Of a stretch of 64,000 nt of DNA, positions 1 to 10,462 are shown one piece after another. Under the pieces are notes generated by a model. That model was not told the DNA's origin. It saw only the letters and a program-made list of their open reading frames with translations, and did not search any database. Location of the stretch: positions 434,001-498,000 of the forward strand of contig NC_009368.1 of assembly GCF_000092065.1 (NCBI RefSeq), read 5' to 3'. Every line of letters begins with the position of its first letter. Within the stretch, counting starts at the first letter, position 1. The translations under genes and the position numbers were made by a program. This stretch comes from Ostreococcus lucimarinus CCE9901. Its lineage: Eukaryota; Chlorophyta; Mamiellophyceae; Mamiellales; Bathycoccaceae.

Positions 1-3000
1 CTCGGCAAGTGTCCGAATAAACAGCGCTTAGCGGAAATGTATGTCGGTGATGAAGGAAGTGAACTGCGCGGTTACCTCTGGTTGGATAGCGTTTCTGTGA
101 CACAGGAACGCTACTCTCCTCAACGAGTCGAGACGCCCTCTGCACAGCTCGGAGGTATGCAAGAAGGCGTTCACGCAATCACAGATATTGAATATTCGGT
201 CATCAGCCGAAGCGATGGCTCTAAGTGCAAATCGCTGTCGGACTGTGATATCATCGTGAGCCTGCGTCAGGTGAAGAGATGCATTGATGCGCAGTCGCGA
301 GGCGATTTCAATATTTCGCCGATGGTGATGTCACAGACGAGTCCAAACCCGCAACCCGCGACGGTCTCGTGTGGTCGTCACTATGCAGCGAACTGCTCGA
401 CTTGTCCGTGGAAGGTGTCCGCGGAAGGTGTCCGTGGAAGGTGGATGGGCTGGAAATATTGCAATGGTGCGTGCGAATGGAGATGGCACGGGCGTATCAA
501 TGCAGGTGGCACGTGCGTGTCAAAGCCAGCTCCAACTCCTCCGGCAATAACAGTCACGGATCGTACTTCTTCAACACGTGGAACCGTCACTGCACAGATC
601 ACAGGGGGGACGATGACGCAATTTTCCACCTCTGCCAATTCATCTGAAGTGCAGGACGCATTACGTCATGTCCTCGGAGCGCACGACGGAGGCTTCGTGG
701 TGAGTCCAAGCATGGATTTGTTTGATGCGTGCGGTGTGAGCGCTCATCGCATGCGCGTTGCGCATGCGAGCGATCTCGAATCGATCCAAGCGCGGTACAA
801 AGAAGTCGTCAATGGTGTGCCCCTGGGAATGCTACCGAAATCTTCCCGAGGCCGCACTGCGGAAAATGACGCAGGTCTCCTTAATATAACTGTGAATGTC
901 TCAGGCGGCCTCGCTGAGATAGTCGCGACAGACGAGTCGAGCGATTTCATCGGTATGGTGCCCCTGGACACGAGAACAGATCTCGATGTGCGCGCCTTGA
1001 TTCGCGGTGGCGACGCCGTGTTGGCGACGGCTGTTGTGACGGATGGCGACACAGTCGTACCATGTTCTGTCTCACCTGACCGTATGTCTGCGACTGGCTT
1101 CAAACAAGTTCCGAACGGGCAGGCATTCGTTGGCGATGCTTCTTGCCACATCATTGTGCCACACGAGGAAGTTGCATCTGACGCGACCGTGCACGCTCCG
1201 ACGGAGTTGAATCAGGATGGTTTTCCCTCACTCGGTGAGTCCGTGAGTCAATCGAGTCCGACAGACCAGAAACGTCGACGGGACGTCGAAACTATCCGTC
1301 GGCGCAGCATGTCAAACTCGCTAAAATTTCCTGGCCATGATACCTGGGCAAAACGAGATCTATCGATGAGTAGATCCGATCTTGGACGATTAACAGTCAC
1401 AGTGGTTGGTTTTGGTGCGCGTGTGCACAACGGCGCCGCGCACCGTAGAGCTGCGAATCACGCGCGGAAACTGTTGAAAACGGAACTCGTCGCGAAGGAT
1501 GCAGGTCAGGGGAGTCTCAACAATACGAAAAGCAAGTATGAATTTCCGGCGGGCGCGGGTCGATTCAGTGATCCATCGACGTGGGGTCCTCGGGGAGTGC
1601 CGGACCAAAACTCGACGGATATGCTCTTTATTCCTGCCGGTTTCAATCTTACTCTGGATGTCGCCGATACGTACTTCCGCGTGTGGGTGATTGAGGGGCA
1701 CCTAAATTTCCAACGGGGCATGAACATCACGATGCAAGCAGAAATGATCGTCATCAACGGCGACGACGCACACTTTAGCATTGGGAGTGAAACACGTCCC
1801 TTTGAAGATCAGGCGAATATCATCATGCACGGTCACTGGCGATCCCTCGGCTTGCCCAAATATGGGGTGAAGTGCATCTCACTGACGAGCGGACGATTAA
1901 CATTCTATGGTCAGCACGTCACGCCTTGGATGGAACTGGCCACTACGGCTTCAGCTAACGCAAACGTTATTTCCGTCAGAAGCAAGGAAGGCAAGACTCC
2001 AGATCTCGCCGGATGGAAACCGGGTGCGAGTATTGTGGTGACGTCAACCTCTTACGGGGACAGGAGATGTCGGCAAAACCGTACAGACGACTGTCAACCC
2101 GAGGAGCGCGTTATTGAATCTGTCACTCCTAGAGGCAACTTTGCGGACATAACTCTCGATCGACCGTTGAAGTATGAACATTTGGGTGAATCCGTGAATG
2201 TGGCGGGAAGCCCCCGCGGGGCTACGATTGAGCGTCGTGCTGAAGTAATGCTTCTCACGAGAAATATCAACGTGCGCGGCACGACTGAACACAATGGGTA
2301 TAAGCTCGTCGGCTTTGGCGCGCACACTATGATGATGTCTGGTCAAATGGTGTTGAAAAATGTTGAATTCGGCCCAAACGTCGGACAGGCCTTCCAACTG
2401 GGTCGGTATGCCATCCACTACCACACGCCCAATGAAAAGATGTTCAAATATGGTTTGACAGCCTCAAATGACCCGAGGATGCAGGGCGCAGACCAGCGCT
2501 TGAGTCGTGTGGAGGGAGTCTCGGTCCACCAATCAAACAACCGTGCGATCGCGGTGCATGGTTGTTATCGACTGAACATCATTAACAACGTCGCGTACAA
2601 CATCTTGGGACATGGGATGTTCGTTGAAGATGGTGTGGAAATGTGGAACCTCTTCAAGGACAACGTTGTTTCTCTAGTGCATCGCTCTTTCTCTCTTTTG
2701 AACACTGATCAAACACCTGCAGCGTTTTGGATATCGAACGCTAACAATTTCTTCATCGGTAATCGAGTGTCATCGAGTAATCATCATGGATATTGGTTTG
2801 ACCCACCAGGAGGACCTACCGGACCGTCGTCGCGAACGCTCACGGGGCCTTTGGAAATCCAAAAATTAAGCACTCGGAAGGTACCGCTCGGCCAGTTTGA
2901 AAATAACAGAGCCCACTCGAATGGCCACTCCGGACTTTGGATTGATCAAATAAACACGGTCTTGCAGCAAGGCGGCAGGCTCAGAATGTACATGGTCGGT

Positions 3001-6000
3001 ACCCACGTATGGAACAATGGAATCAACGGTTTCGGAATGATTACCGGCGTTGGGCATCTACAGATTGTGAATACGTTTGCCATGGGCAACGGGATTGACA
3101 TCATGTATATCAAGTCGACTGGTGCGACGTGGGCGATGCCGACGAATGGTTGGTCCGGTAACTTGGTGTACAACGCCACCCTTCGCGGTGACCCGAAACG
3201 CAATACCCAGGCAATCGGCTGTCCGCACGGCGGATGGGTAACATTTAACGATATCCTCATTAGTGGCTATCAAAGTAGGTTGCCCCCAATACACCACTGC
3301 GCTGTGTGTCCGGGTTTCAAAGGCGGCATGGAAGTTCGTTTCATGAATATGAAATTCGTCGACAGTGATACAAGGCGGCTCCGCGGTGGTTCAACATCTC
3401 GACCGCGCGTATTCTGGAACGGGTACAACTCCAACCTTTTGCTCGACGTGGATGGGACCCTGAGTGGATCGCCAGGTCCACGATGGGCGCATTCAGTCAA
3501 GGGCGCCAGTGATGATCCCAGGAACCGGCCGACGGGTCATTTTCCGCCAGAACACTGCACCCTCAATGATCACATCGGAGGTGTTGTTTGCGACGCCAAC
3601 ACTGTGTCGTTGCGAGAGGTGCAGTGGCGCCGTATCAAGCCCATGACCCTTATACCCATGGCGATGCAGACAGCACCTGATCAAAATGCAGGGCAAGTGA
3701 ACTTTTATCATTACGACCATATCGAGCGACGTTTCAATTGGCGTACGACATTGGTTATGGTTAAAAGTCCGAACGCGAAGCCATACATCCATAACTTTAC
3801 GTTTAAGTTTAAAACATGGCAAATTGATGACCCGGACGCTTGGTACATGGAGGTCCGTGAGCTTCAGCCCAATGAATGGGCTATAATGCGATTCCCCACA
3901 CTCCGCAATCCGTGGCGTTGGAACTTGAATTCAAGAATACCGACGGTCACATTGAATAACTACAATCAAAGTGATTATAGTTTCAATGAGAGCAAGGCCA
4001 TCACCACCACGAGCAACGAATGGCTGAGTTGGAAAAATCACAAGTTCGGCGACCACACATACCTACCCGTTGTGGAGACAAGGGATGTTAATGTAAAGCC
4101 AGATCCAGGGCTGCTCGATATCATGATATCTGGCAAGCGCGAACAAGGATGGACACAATCGTACGCCCTCGGTGCCAACTATGATGGCGCGCGTGAAGAT
4201 ATGCCCGTCTGCACCACTTCATGCGGAAGCTCGGCAAAGTCAACATGTGGCATGAAACGCTACAACTGCAGACCGGGCGACAAGAAACGATGTTTGCCGA
4301 TGGAAAAGCCTGCAAACTGCTTCGACAATCGACCTATACCCGAGGTAGATCCCGAGCCTAAAACTTTTTCCTGGTGCGACTCAAACGAAGTTTGGTCTCC
4401 GCCGGCATTCGGGGATGACGTCATGATCAAGGCTGGTTGGACGGTCATCTTAGATGAAACCTGTCTGGTGACCAACATAACTAGACACGTGGATTTATAT
4501 GGGTCCCTGTTGCTTCGTGATCCAGGCGCTGGTAAAACCATCAAGTTCCGAGCGCAGACCATCCACGTCGCGGCTGGGATTGGATACCTCGAAGCTGGTG
4601 ACCAGGATGATCCGATATCGAATGGCGACGTTCGTATCGAGCTTTATGGGAACAGATTTTCTAACGCTCGAATGGGCTACGGTATGGAGACAAAGTACAT
4701 CGCCGTTCTCGGACACCTCAGCCTCGTCGGAAAGGCGAGCGTGGAGCAAACGTGGTCGACGCTTAGAAGCGATGCGCCCGCGGGAAGCAGTACAATTGAA
4801 ACGACAGCCTGTGGCGGTTGGAATACTGGCGACACGCTCATGATTGGTGGCGCTATGCACAATTGGACCGGGATCAAGCATGCTTGGTTTTTGAGCGCGG
4901 AGCGCTGTGATATTTCCTCCATAGCAGTTGCGAGCGAAGGTTGCGTCATACGGTGTACTTCCAGCTTCAACTACACGCACTCAGGCCCGGCCCAAAAGCA
5001 CGAGGTCAGTTTTGGTGGAATGCCAGTGACTCTCATGCATAGGCGCTCTCCAGGTGGGCGCGTGCAGGTAGTTGGCATGGAAGACAAAAACAAGGCACTG
5101 GCAGAGCAGCACTATGGTGCTGTTATTACTATCCTGAAACCGAAAAAGAAAGGCTATGACGCAAAATTGGCTAAGAGATTCAAGATAGAACTCAAGACGC
5201 CCGAGCGCATGCAAGCGGCAACTGAAAGCATGAAACATGATCCCCCGCCTGAATGCCACCGCAGACAAGGTTCGGCTGTGATCGTCAATGTCAACTTTGC
5301 GCATTGCGGTCAGCGGCACTCTAGTCGCGCGTGTGTTTCTTTTGCCGCCGGTATTGGCGCTGAGTATCGAGCTACGTTCGCAGAAACGACATCGATGGCA
5401 CTCGTTGCGAACAACACATTTGCGGACGCCTACAATTTTGCCGTGAGCGCAGCAGGAGATGGAATTATTATAGAGAATAACGCCATCGCACAAACCTATC
5501 ACGGTGGATTCGAGGTCTCTGGTGCGAACAACACAATGTCTAATAACGCAGCTGTTCGATTATTCGACGATGTTAGTGATTACTTTCACGACATTGGGTC
5601 GGTTGGTTTCAAGTTGTCGGGATCAGGGAAATGGTATACTAACGTCGTCGCCTCCGTGCAGTACACTGGGTTTAAAATTCCTGGATATCCGTGCGAAATG
5701 ATGACTCCAGACGTGGAGGATGAGGGTTTAGACGTTCGCGCTGTGACCACCGTTCCCGCCGAACCTACAATGCGTGACCTTCGCGCGTATGGTGGCATGG
5801 TAGGCGTGAATCTGCGGGGCGGGCGTACTCGGATGGTCACACGTGAACCGGTGGAGGCCTACGCGCCGCTCGAGTGTCGCCAATGGAGCGACTTCGAGAT
5901 TCGTTCAATGGTTTGGTACGGCGTAACCACGTTTGGTCAGGGAAAAACGTCTATTGTGTTGAAAAACTTTAATATTTGGGACACCGGACTTGGTTTCGCG

Positions 6001-8946
6001 CTGTGGATGGTCAACGGTGGCTCAGCCGCAGGTTCGAGCAGCGAGCGAGGGCATTTCGCAGAAATCAGTGACACGACGATAATCGGTTCTGCAAGTCGAT
6101 GTAGAAACGACGGCATTGGGTTTCCCGCGTTTTACTTAACGGCAGAACCGTACCGGCCGGATCAAGGAGTGAAAACGCCATCGCGCTTTGGTGGAACGAC
6201 GCTAAGAAACATAAGGTTTCGCGATTTCGGCGCATGTGAAAAGAAAGGCGTTCGTCAAGTTCGTCAAAAGAATTACGCATTGGTGAACGCCATGAACCGT
6301 GGGCGATACGCGTGGGTTTACTACGACAACGCGAACCCCGTGCGATCTTCTGGCTTGAGCTTTAAGGGTGTACCATTCGAAAACAGGTTACTCATGATCC
6401 ATCCAAGCTGGGGTCGAATAGGCAATGGGAAATGGGGCTGTGCCCAAATGTACTGCGACGGACATCGCAACACGTTTGTGATGGATGAGGACGGTTCGCT
6501 GCTCGGTGATAACGCCGCATTCGGGACCATCTTGCCCGAAAACGAGATTGGTTGGTTCAAGAAACTGGCCTATATCGATCCGCTCAGCCGTGACATTCTT
6601 GAAGATTTGGTTCCATTCACACACCAGTGGCTGCCCAACGGTACCAAACTGACGCCCATGCGAGGGAAGCTCTACGACGAGCCAGGCCATCTCAAAATGG
6701 GCTGTCGAAAGGAGGCTTCATGGCAGGCGTGGCTCTGTCCCGAACACAGGCACAGGCAAATAATCCACGAAAGTTTGGACGGCGATCACACGAAGAGGCG
6801 CATCTCCCCAACTTCTGTTCTCACAGAGCTACCATCTCAGAGCAAGCGTTTCATGTCTCTGTACACTGGGCCTGCGAAATACGGAGGAAACTGGGCAGGT
6901 AAAATAACCAGACATAACACACTCTGGATTACCGGCCATGTCGGCGCGACGCACACGATCCACCACTCGAGCACGAATCCATCCATTTCGCGCGTAACAT
7001 TTGCCGATGCCACGGAGGATGAGGCCGTGCATGTCAAGCTTTATTACGGCGTACCAAATCGTGTCGACGTTTACGTCGATGGAAGGTACGTCCCACCGCT
7101 TGCGAACATCACTTGGGATCAGCCGGACGTTCCTGATATCAGTAGCTCGGGCAGTCTTGAGACTATGCCACACGGCGCGAACTTTTACAATCGTCTGAAC
7201 GGTTATCTCGAATTCGTGCTGAGAGGCCCTAAAGAAGTGCAAATTCGCGTCTCGAACATCGTCGTACTCAGCGCTACCGTCACAGTCACCGAGGACACAT
7301 TCTTCGTGCCGGGAATAAAAGCACTGGTGAACAACATTCGTCTCTTGCTTAACATTCCGGAGGAACGAATCGCAGTCGCGGGAGTTGGCGATTTCAAGCT
7401 AGCGAAACAAATCGCAAAAACTGAAGCATCCTCCCTTGGGTCATCTGGAGACAGTACTGAGCACGTCATCGAATTGCTCATAGAGGAGGCAACTACAACA
7501 CAGCTCAGTTCGAGCGAGGAAGACGTCGAAGACGTAGATCCGGTCGCAGAGGCAAACGCGTACTCGAACTCTAGTTCTGAGCTTACTTCGCTGGCTCGGC
7601 GTGTGCAGCAAAACGCTAAAAATTTGACGTTGGGAACTGCTCTGGGGTTGGCAAATTCAACATTACCAGTTGAAAAGTCACCTATTGACATGGTGGCGGG
7701 CTGGACGTGTGAAACCAGAATGTATAACGATGGCACTTGCGATTGTGATTGTGGCGCGTGGGATCCTGATTGTGACGGTGGGCAGACTATCTTGCGAGGC
7801 TGCCCATCGCACGCGGAGATCAACAGCACCGGTACCCCATTTGAATTCGCAAATAGTGTACGGGCATACTGCGTTAACAATTCAGACGTCGTGACGTGTA
7901 GTTTAGCAGTGCCTCCTGATGACCTCTGCAACGAGTGGCCATGCCTGGATAGTGATCCGTCTGATGTTCTCGTCTCTTACTTACAACGGGCCTCTAGTAA
8001 TGAGTTAAAATGCGTCAAGCGGCAGAGTTCGCCACATGCAATGCATACGGGAGAGTGTGCTTTAAGCATGTTGGACGAGCGTGGCGACACCCTTGAACCG
8101 ATTCTGAGCTGGAACTCCACAGATTTGCCTGCTTCACCACAACCACAAACGTCATCTTCGGTACCGTCTTCACCGCGTCCGGATGTCCCCGCACCAGTAC
8201 CGTCTTCATCGCGTCCGGATGTACCCGCACCAGTACCGTCTTCGCTGCGTCCAGATGTACCCGCACCGGTACCGTCTTCGCCGCGTCCGGATGTACCCGC
8301 ACCGGTACCGTCTTCGCCGCGTCCGGATGTACCCGCACCGGTACCGTCTTCGCCGCGTCCGGATGCTCCGCATCGAGGCCCCTCACGAGAGTCAGCACAA
8401 GCGCGACGAGACCGCCGTCGTGACGACCGCGCGCGTCAAAGACGAAGCATTAGAAGGCTTCAAAGACAAATCGCTAGAAGATTTTCTGTCTCACAGGAAG
8501 ACTTGAGAAATGCGACAACATTGAGCTCGATTGTTGAGCTTGCGCAGGCTGAGGTGCAAGAAGCCCAACGCTCCGTACCAACACTACAGACGAAATATGA
8601 GTCGGCGAAGGCTCTGTACAAAGGGAACAGAACTACTACAAATAAAGCGGCGCGCCGCCAGGCAAAGATAAATTTGCGCGTTGGAAGAAAACAACTGAGG
8701 CGCGCGAACAAGAAGCTTGAATTACTTGAAGAACTCAGCAGGGCACTCACCACACCGGAACAAGGCGGCGCTTTTGCCCTTGGTATCGGTAACCCACGCG
8801 GACGAGAAAATTCGATGCTCGTCGTCGCTGTCGCGATGGGCGCGTGCGCCATGGCCTCCCTCGCCGTGCGATCTCACCGCAGAGCGAACAAACGACTTTA
8901 CGTGGATGAATCCACGGCACTCTTGAGGAATCGTAGGCGTTTTTGA
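1..8946 (+). CDS. G8 / parallel beta-helix surface protein (fibrocystin-L/CEMIP-like), 5' partial
   Basis: The frame is open from base 1 and the first ATG (37) gives no signal peptide, so the gene starts before the window. Counting from that ATG, a first G8-like domain lies at about residues 509-640 (FSDPSTWG start, IPAGFNLTLD, INGDDAHFSIG). It is followed by a right-handed beta-helix region with N/H-rich turns at about 810-1010. A second G8-like domain at about 1445-1580 (CDSNEVWSPPAFGDDV) is followed by more beta-helix at about 1750-2080. An LNR-like cysteine cluster (YNDGTCDCDCGAWDPDCDGG) sits near 2558-2580, then a proline-rich 12-residue repeat, a basic coiled segment, one C-terminal membrane helix (about residues 2926-2945) and a cytosolic tail ending YVDESTALLRNRRRF. 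In animals the order G8, beta-helix, G8 is seen in PKHD1L1, and single G8 plus beta-helix in CEMIP/TMEM2. Role inferred: cell-surface adhesion or glycan binding. Confidence 0.8.
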   Translation, partial: LGKCPNKQRLAEMYVGDEGSELRGYLWLDSVSVTQERYSPQRVETPSAQLGGMQEGVHAITDIEYSVISRSDGSKCKSLSDCDIIVSLRQVKRCIDAQSRGDFNISPMVMSQTSPNPQPATVSCGRHYAANCSTCPWKVSAEGVRGRWMGWKYCNGACEWRWHGRINAGGTCVSKPAPTPPAITVTDRTSSTRGTVTAQITGGTMTQFSTSANSSEVQDALRHVLGAHDGGFVVSPSMDLFDACGVSAHRMRVAHASDLESIQARYKEVVNGVPLGMLPKSSRGRTAENDAGLLNITVNVSGGLAEIVATDESSDFIGMVPLDTRTDLDVRALIRGGDAVLATAVVTDGDTVVPCSVSPDRMSATGFKQVPNGQAFVGDASCHIIVPHEEVASDATVHAPTELNQDGFPSLGESVSQSSPTDQKRRRDVETIRRRSMSNSLKFPGHDTWAKRDLSMSRSDLGRLTVTVVGFGARVHNGAAHRRAANHARKLLKTELVAKDAGQGSLNNTKSKYEFPAGAGRFSDPSTWGPRGVPDQNSTDMLFIPAGFNLTLDVADTYFRVWVIEGHLNFQRGMNITMQAEMIVINGDDAHFSIGSETRPFEDQANIIMHGHWRSLGLPKYGVKCISLTSGRLTFYGQHVTPWMELATTASANANVISVRSKEGKTPDLAGWKPGASIVVTSTSYGDRRCRQNRTDDCQPEERVIESVTPRGNFADITLDRPLKYEHLGESVNVAGSPRGATIERRAEVMLLTRNINVRGTTEHNGYKLVGFGAHTMMMSGQMVLKNVEFGPNVGQAFQLGRYAIHYHTPNEKMFKYGLTASNDPRMQGADQRLSRVEGVSVHQSNNRAIAVHGCYRLNIINNVAYNILGHGMFVEDGVEMWNLFKDNVVSLVHRSFSLLNTDQTPAAFWISNANNFFIGNRVSSSNHHGYWFDPPGGPTGPSSRTLTGPLEIQKLSTRKVPLGQFENNRAHSNGHSGLWIDQINTVLQQGGRLRMYMVGTHVWNNGINGFGMITGVGHLQIVNTFAMGNGIDIMYIKSTGATWAMPTNGWSGNLVYNATLRGDPKRNTQAIGCPHGGWVTFNDILISGYQSRLPPIHHCAVCPGFKGGMEVRFMNMKFVDSDTRRLRGGSTSRPRVFWNGYNSNLLLDVDGTLSGSPGPRWAHSVKGASDDPRNRPTGHFPPEHCTLNDHIGGVVCDANTVSLREVQWRRIKPMTLIPMAMQTAPDQNAGQVNFYHYDHIERRFNWRTTLVMVKSPNAKPYIHNFTFKFKTWQIDDPDAWYMEVRELQPNEWAIMRFPTLRNPWRWNLNSRIPTVTLNNYNQSDYSFNESKAITTTSNEWLSWKNHKFGDHTYLPVVETRDVNVKPDPGLLDIMISGKREQGWTQSYALGANYDGAREDMPVCTTSCGSSAKSTCGMKRYNCRPGDKKRCLPMEKPANCFDNRPIPEVDPEPKTFSWCDSNEVWSPPAFGDDVMIKAGWTVILDETCLVTNITRHVDLYGSLLLRDPGAGKTIKFRAQTIHVAAGIGYLEAGDQDDPISNGDVRIELYGNRFSNARMGYGMETKYIAVLGHLSLVGKASVEQTWSTLRSDAPAGSSTIETTACGGWNTGDTLMIGGAMHNWTGIKHAWFLSAERCDISSIAVASEGCVIRCTSSFNYTHSGPAQKHEVSFGGMPVTLMHRRSPGGRVQVVGMEDKNKALAEQHYGAVITILKPKKKGYDAKLAKRFKIELKTPERMQAATESMKHDPPPECHRRQGSAVIVNVNFAHCGQRHSSRACVSFAAGIGAEYRATFAETTSMALVANNTFADAYNFAVSAAGDGIIIENNAIAQTYHGGFEVSGANNTMSNNAAVRLFDDVSDYFHDIGSVGFKLSGSGKWYTNVVASVQYTGFKIPGYPCEMMTPDVEDEGLDVRAVTTVPAEPTMRDLRAYGGMVGVNLRGGRTRMVTREPVEAYAPLECRQWSDFEIRSMVWYGVTTFGQGKTSIVLKNFNIWDTGLGFALWMVNGGSAAGSSSERGHFAEISDTTIIGSASRCRNDGIGFPAFYLTAEPYRPDQGVKTPSRFGGTTLRNIRFRDFGACEKKGVRQVRQKNYALVNAMNRGRYAWVYYDNANPVRSSGLSFKGVPFENRLLMIHPSWGRIGNGKWGCAQMYCDGHRNTFVMDEDGSLLGDNAAFGTILPENEIGWFKKLAYIDPLSRDILEDLVPFTHQWLPNGTKLTPMRGKLYDEPGHLKMGCRKEASWQAWLCPEHRHRQIIHESLDGDHTKRRISPTSVLTELPSQSKRFMSLYTGPAKYGGNWAGKITRHNTLWITGHVGATHTIHHSSTNPSISRVTFADATEDEAVHVKLYYGVPNRVDVYVDGRYVPPLANITWDQPDVPDISSSGSLETMPHGANFYNRLNGYLEFVLRGPKEVQIRVSNIVVLSATVTVTEDTFFVPGIKALVNNIRLLLNIPEERIAVAGVGDFKLAKQIAKTEASSLGSSGDSTEHVIELLIEEATTTQLSSSEEDVEDVDPVAEANAYSNSSSELTSLARRVQQNAKNLTLGTALGLANSTLPVEKSPIDMVAGWTCETRMYNDGTCDCDCGAWDPDCDGGQTILRGCPSHAEINSTGTPFEFANSVRAYCVNNSDVVTCSLAVPPDDLCNEWPCLDSDPSDVLVSYLQRASSNELKCVKRQSSPHAMHTGECALSMLDERGDTLEPILSWNSTDLPASPQPQTSSSVPSSPRPDVPAPVPSSSRPDVPAPVPSSLRPDVPAPVPSSPRPDVPAPVPSSPRPDVPAPVPSSPRPDAPHRGPSRESAQARRDRRRDDRARQRRSIRRLQRQIARRFSVSQEDLRNATTLSSIVELAQAEVQEAQRSVPTLQTKYESAKALYKGNRTTTNKAARRQAKINLRVGRKQLRRANKKLELLEELSRALTTPEQGGAFALGIGNPRGRENSMLVVAVAMGACAMASLAVRSHRRANKRLYVDESTALLRNRRRF
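8164..8379 (+). repeat. Six 36-bp tandem repeats coding PSSPRPDVPAPV
   Basis: Six in-frame copies of a 36-base unit encode a 12-residue proline-rich linker (PSSPRPDVPAPV with S/L variants; the last copy has drifted). It lies between the LNR-like region and the basic coiled segment of the surface protein and is probably a stiff stalk. Near identity between units suggests copy-number variation by slippage or unequal exchange. Confidence 0.9.
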
Positions 8947-9010
8947 ACAGTACAATTTTGTCATACCTACAGTCGCAAGCAAAAACGCCACATTCAAATT
9001 TGGGCGTCCC

Positions 9011-9535
9011 GCTTAAGATTTCGGTACCCTCGCTTAAGATTTCTTCAGAATGGAATCTCTGAACGCAAGGCGTGAAATCACTTAGCCATCCTGCCCGAGT
9101 CTGACGAAAGTAGCAAAGTAGCACTTTTTGCACGCCTCCCAAAGGTGGCCCCTGGGGAAATTATTTATTTTGTGGAGTGGTGAAAAATAAAAATTCCCAC
9201 TGGATACCTTCTGGGACACTGCTTTTTTGCTACTTTTGCTACTTTTTCGACGAGATCGGGGTACTGCAAAGCACACGGCGAAGACGGGTGGCCGATGATC
9301 CGTGTGCGCGTGTCGCCTTTGATGGGTCGCTCCCGTTCATGACTCAAGAGTTGTCGCGCGACCTCGCGCGTGCACGAGGGTGCCACGTTTTAGGTACCAG
9401 AGGTGCCCATTTCTTCGTGGTAAGATGGTCCCTCGTGTATCACGCCGCTCCCCTTTAAGCATGAAAAGTTGTGTCCAATATATTGCGCGCGATGTCCGAT
9501 GGTACATCATACAATATCATAGTTAAGCCACACTT
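9011..9535. mobile_element. Internally deleted copy of the primase/GIY-YIG element
   Basis: The left part (9011-9075) carries the same GCTTAAGATTTC...TCTCTGAACGCAAGG sequence found at the left of the copies at 28711 and 57099. The right part (about 9226-9535) matches the right flank of the copy at 57099-61130 and, inverted, the one at 15672: CTTTTTCGACGAGATCGGGG, the CGCCGCTCCCCTTTAA block, and GTCCAATATATTGCGCGCGA up to CATAGTTAAG. Both protein genes are missing. The ~150 bases between the two ends (AT-rich, with TTTGCTAC repeats) match nothing else I could see. It reads as a non-autonomous deletion derivative about 0.5 kb long, 65 bases after the stop of the upstream gene. Confidence 0.7.
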
Positions 9536-9555
9536 ATCATACGACGGTGGCGGTC

Positions 9556-9690
9556 CACCTGTCGGTCGTCACAGAAAAGTTGCGTCTGAGACTGAGGATG
9601 TGTGTTGCTCATGTGTCTTATATATACCTCATACATACATATATTAACATTTACAACGATATGTATGGGGTGCCCAGCCCATCCGCGCGG
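9556..9690. repeat. Dispersed repeat R, copy 1
   Basis: From CACCTGTCGGT to GCCCAGCCCATCCGCGCGG this stretch matches 10463-10610 and 61144-61294, and its second half matches 62868-63000. Shared parts include GAAAAGTTGCGTCT, GAGGATG, an AT-rich core with ATACATATATTA and a GC-rich end. It contains TATA-like sequence but no gene follows closely here. It abuts the right end of the deleted element, as the third copy also abuts an element end. Confidence 0.7.
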
Positions 9691-10143
9691 CGTGGCTTCT
9701 GCCGGTTTTTGCCATTCGAACCATGAGAAACTACAACTCTATAATAACTTAAACTTAAAATTTTTTTAAGTTTAAGTACCTACACGTTAGTAATTTTGAA
9801 AATTTTTGTGACCCGTGACTCCCAAGCAAAAAGTCGCGCGTTGCTCCAGTGGCTGGGCACCCAAACATGGACCCAGACTCATGAATCATGAACCGTGAAT
9901 AGCCGAGTCCCAGGATTGACGAATCATGACTCGTATCAATCCGCCGCTCCCGAATGCGTGTGCCCCGTGTGACGAAATCGTCTCCGGGATCCGGAGGAAA
10001 AAACCTCCAGGAGGAAAACCTAAAGCGCGCGATCGACGTCTCCGAACGTCAAAGCCCGCCGCCTCCCTCCGCGCGCGATCGACGTCTCCGAACGTCAAAG
10101 CCCGCCGCCTCCCTCTGCGCGTGCTCGCGCGCCCGAGGAACGG
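9691..10143. other. Intergenic stretch, no supported gene
   Basis: The first 200 bases are AT-rich and include an inverted TTAAACTTAAAATTTTTTTAAGTTTAA segment near 9750-9775 able to form a hairpin. The rest is GC-rich and includes a 46-bp tandem duplication. Short frames crossing it have no recognisable product. Confidence 0.6.
10025..10116 (+). repeat. Two tandem copies of a 46-bp unit
   Basis: The unit beginning GCGCGCGATCGACGTCTCCG occurs at 10025 and again at 10071, nearly identical and ending in a CCCGCCGCCTCCCT tract. It lies in a GC-rich block with no supported gene. Confidence 0.85.
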
Positions 10144-10422
10144 TCAGCGTTTCCGCTCCGGCGTCCAGTAGGAGTTCCCGTGAAACGGACCAAAAGGAGG
10201 CTTTGTTGCGTGTTTGCCAGTTTTCGAGGACGTTGGAGTGAGAGGGCGCTTGCCGAGATGCCCTCCATCTTGATCTCGCGCGAAAACTGTTTCATGTTCC
10301 GCCGGGCCATCGTCGCCGATCGCGTCGCCGTGCATACTGTCCACGGGCTTAAAAAGGTCGCGGAGGTCAACGTTATCACTCATGGTCATTTTTTGACGTT
10401 TTGTTTCTGTCGCGCCCGACAT
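10144..10422 (-). CDS. Possible small hypothetical protein
   Basis: A 92-codon frame from an ATG at 10422 encodes a hydrophilic, charged protein beginning MSGATETKRQKMTMSDNV and ending in a basic, proline-rich tail (SYWTPERKR). It has no signal peptide, membrane segment or motif that I recognise. It sits between two copies or parts of repeats (46-bp tandem repeat on one side, repeat R on the other). It could be the remnant of a larger gene or a chance frame in GC-rich DNA. Confidence 0.25.
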   Translation of the reverse strand: MSGATETKRQKMTMSDNVDLRDLFKPVDSMHGDAIGDDGPAEHETVFARDQDGGHLGKRPLTPTSSKTGKHATKPPFGPFHGNSYWTPERKR

Positions 10423-10462
10423 CTTGCGTCGGAGTGGGTCAATGGCGACGGCGGCGGCGGCC

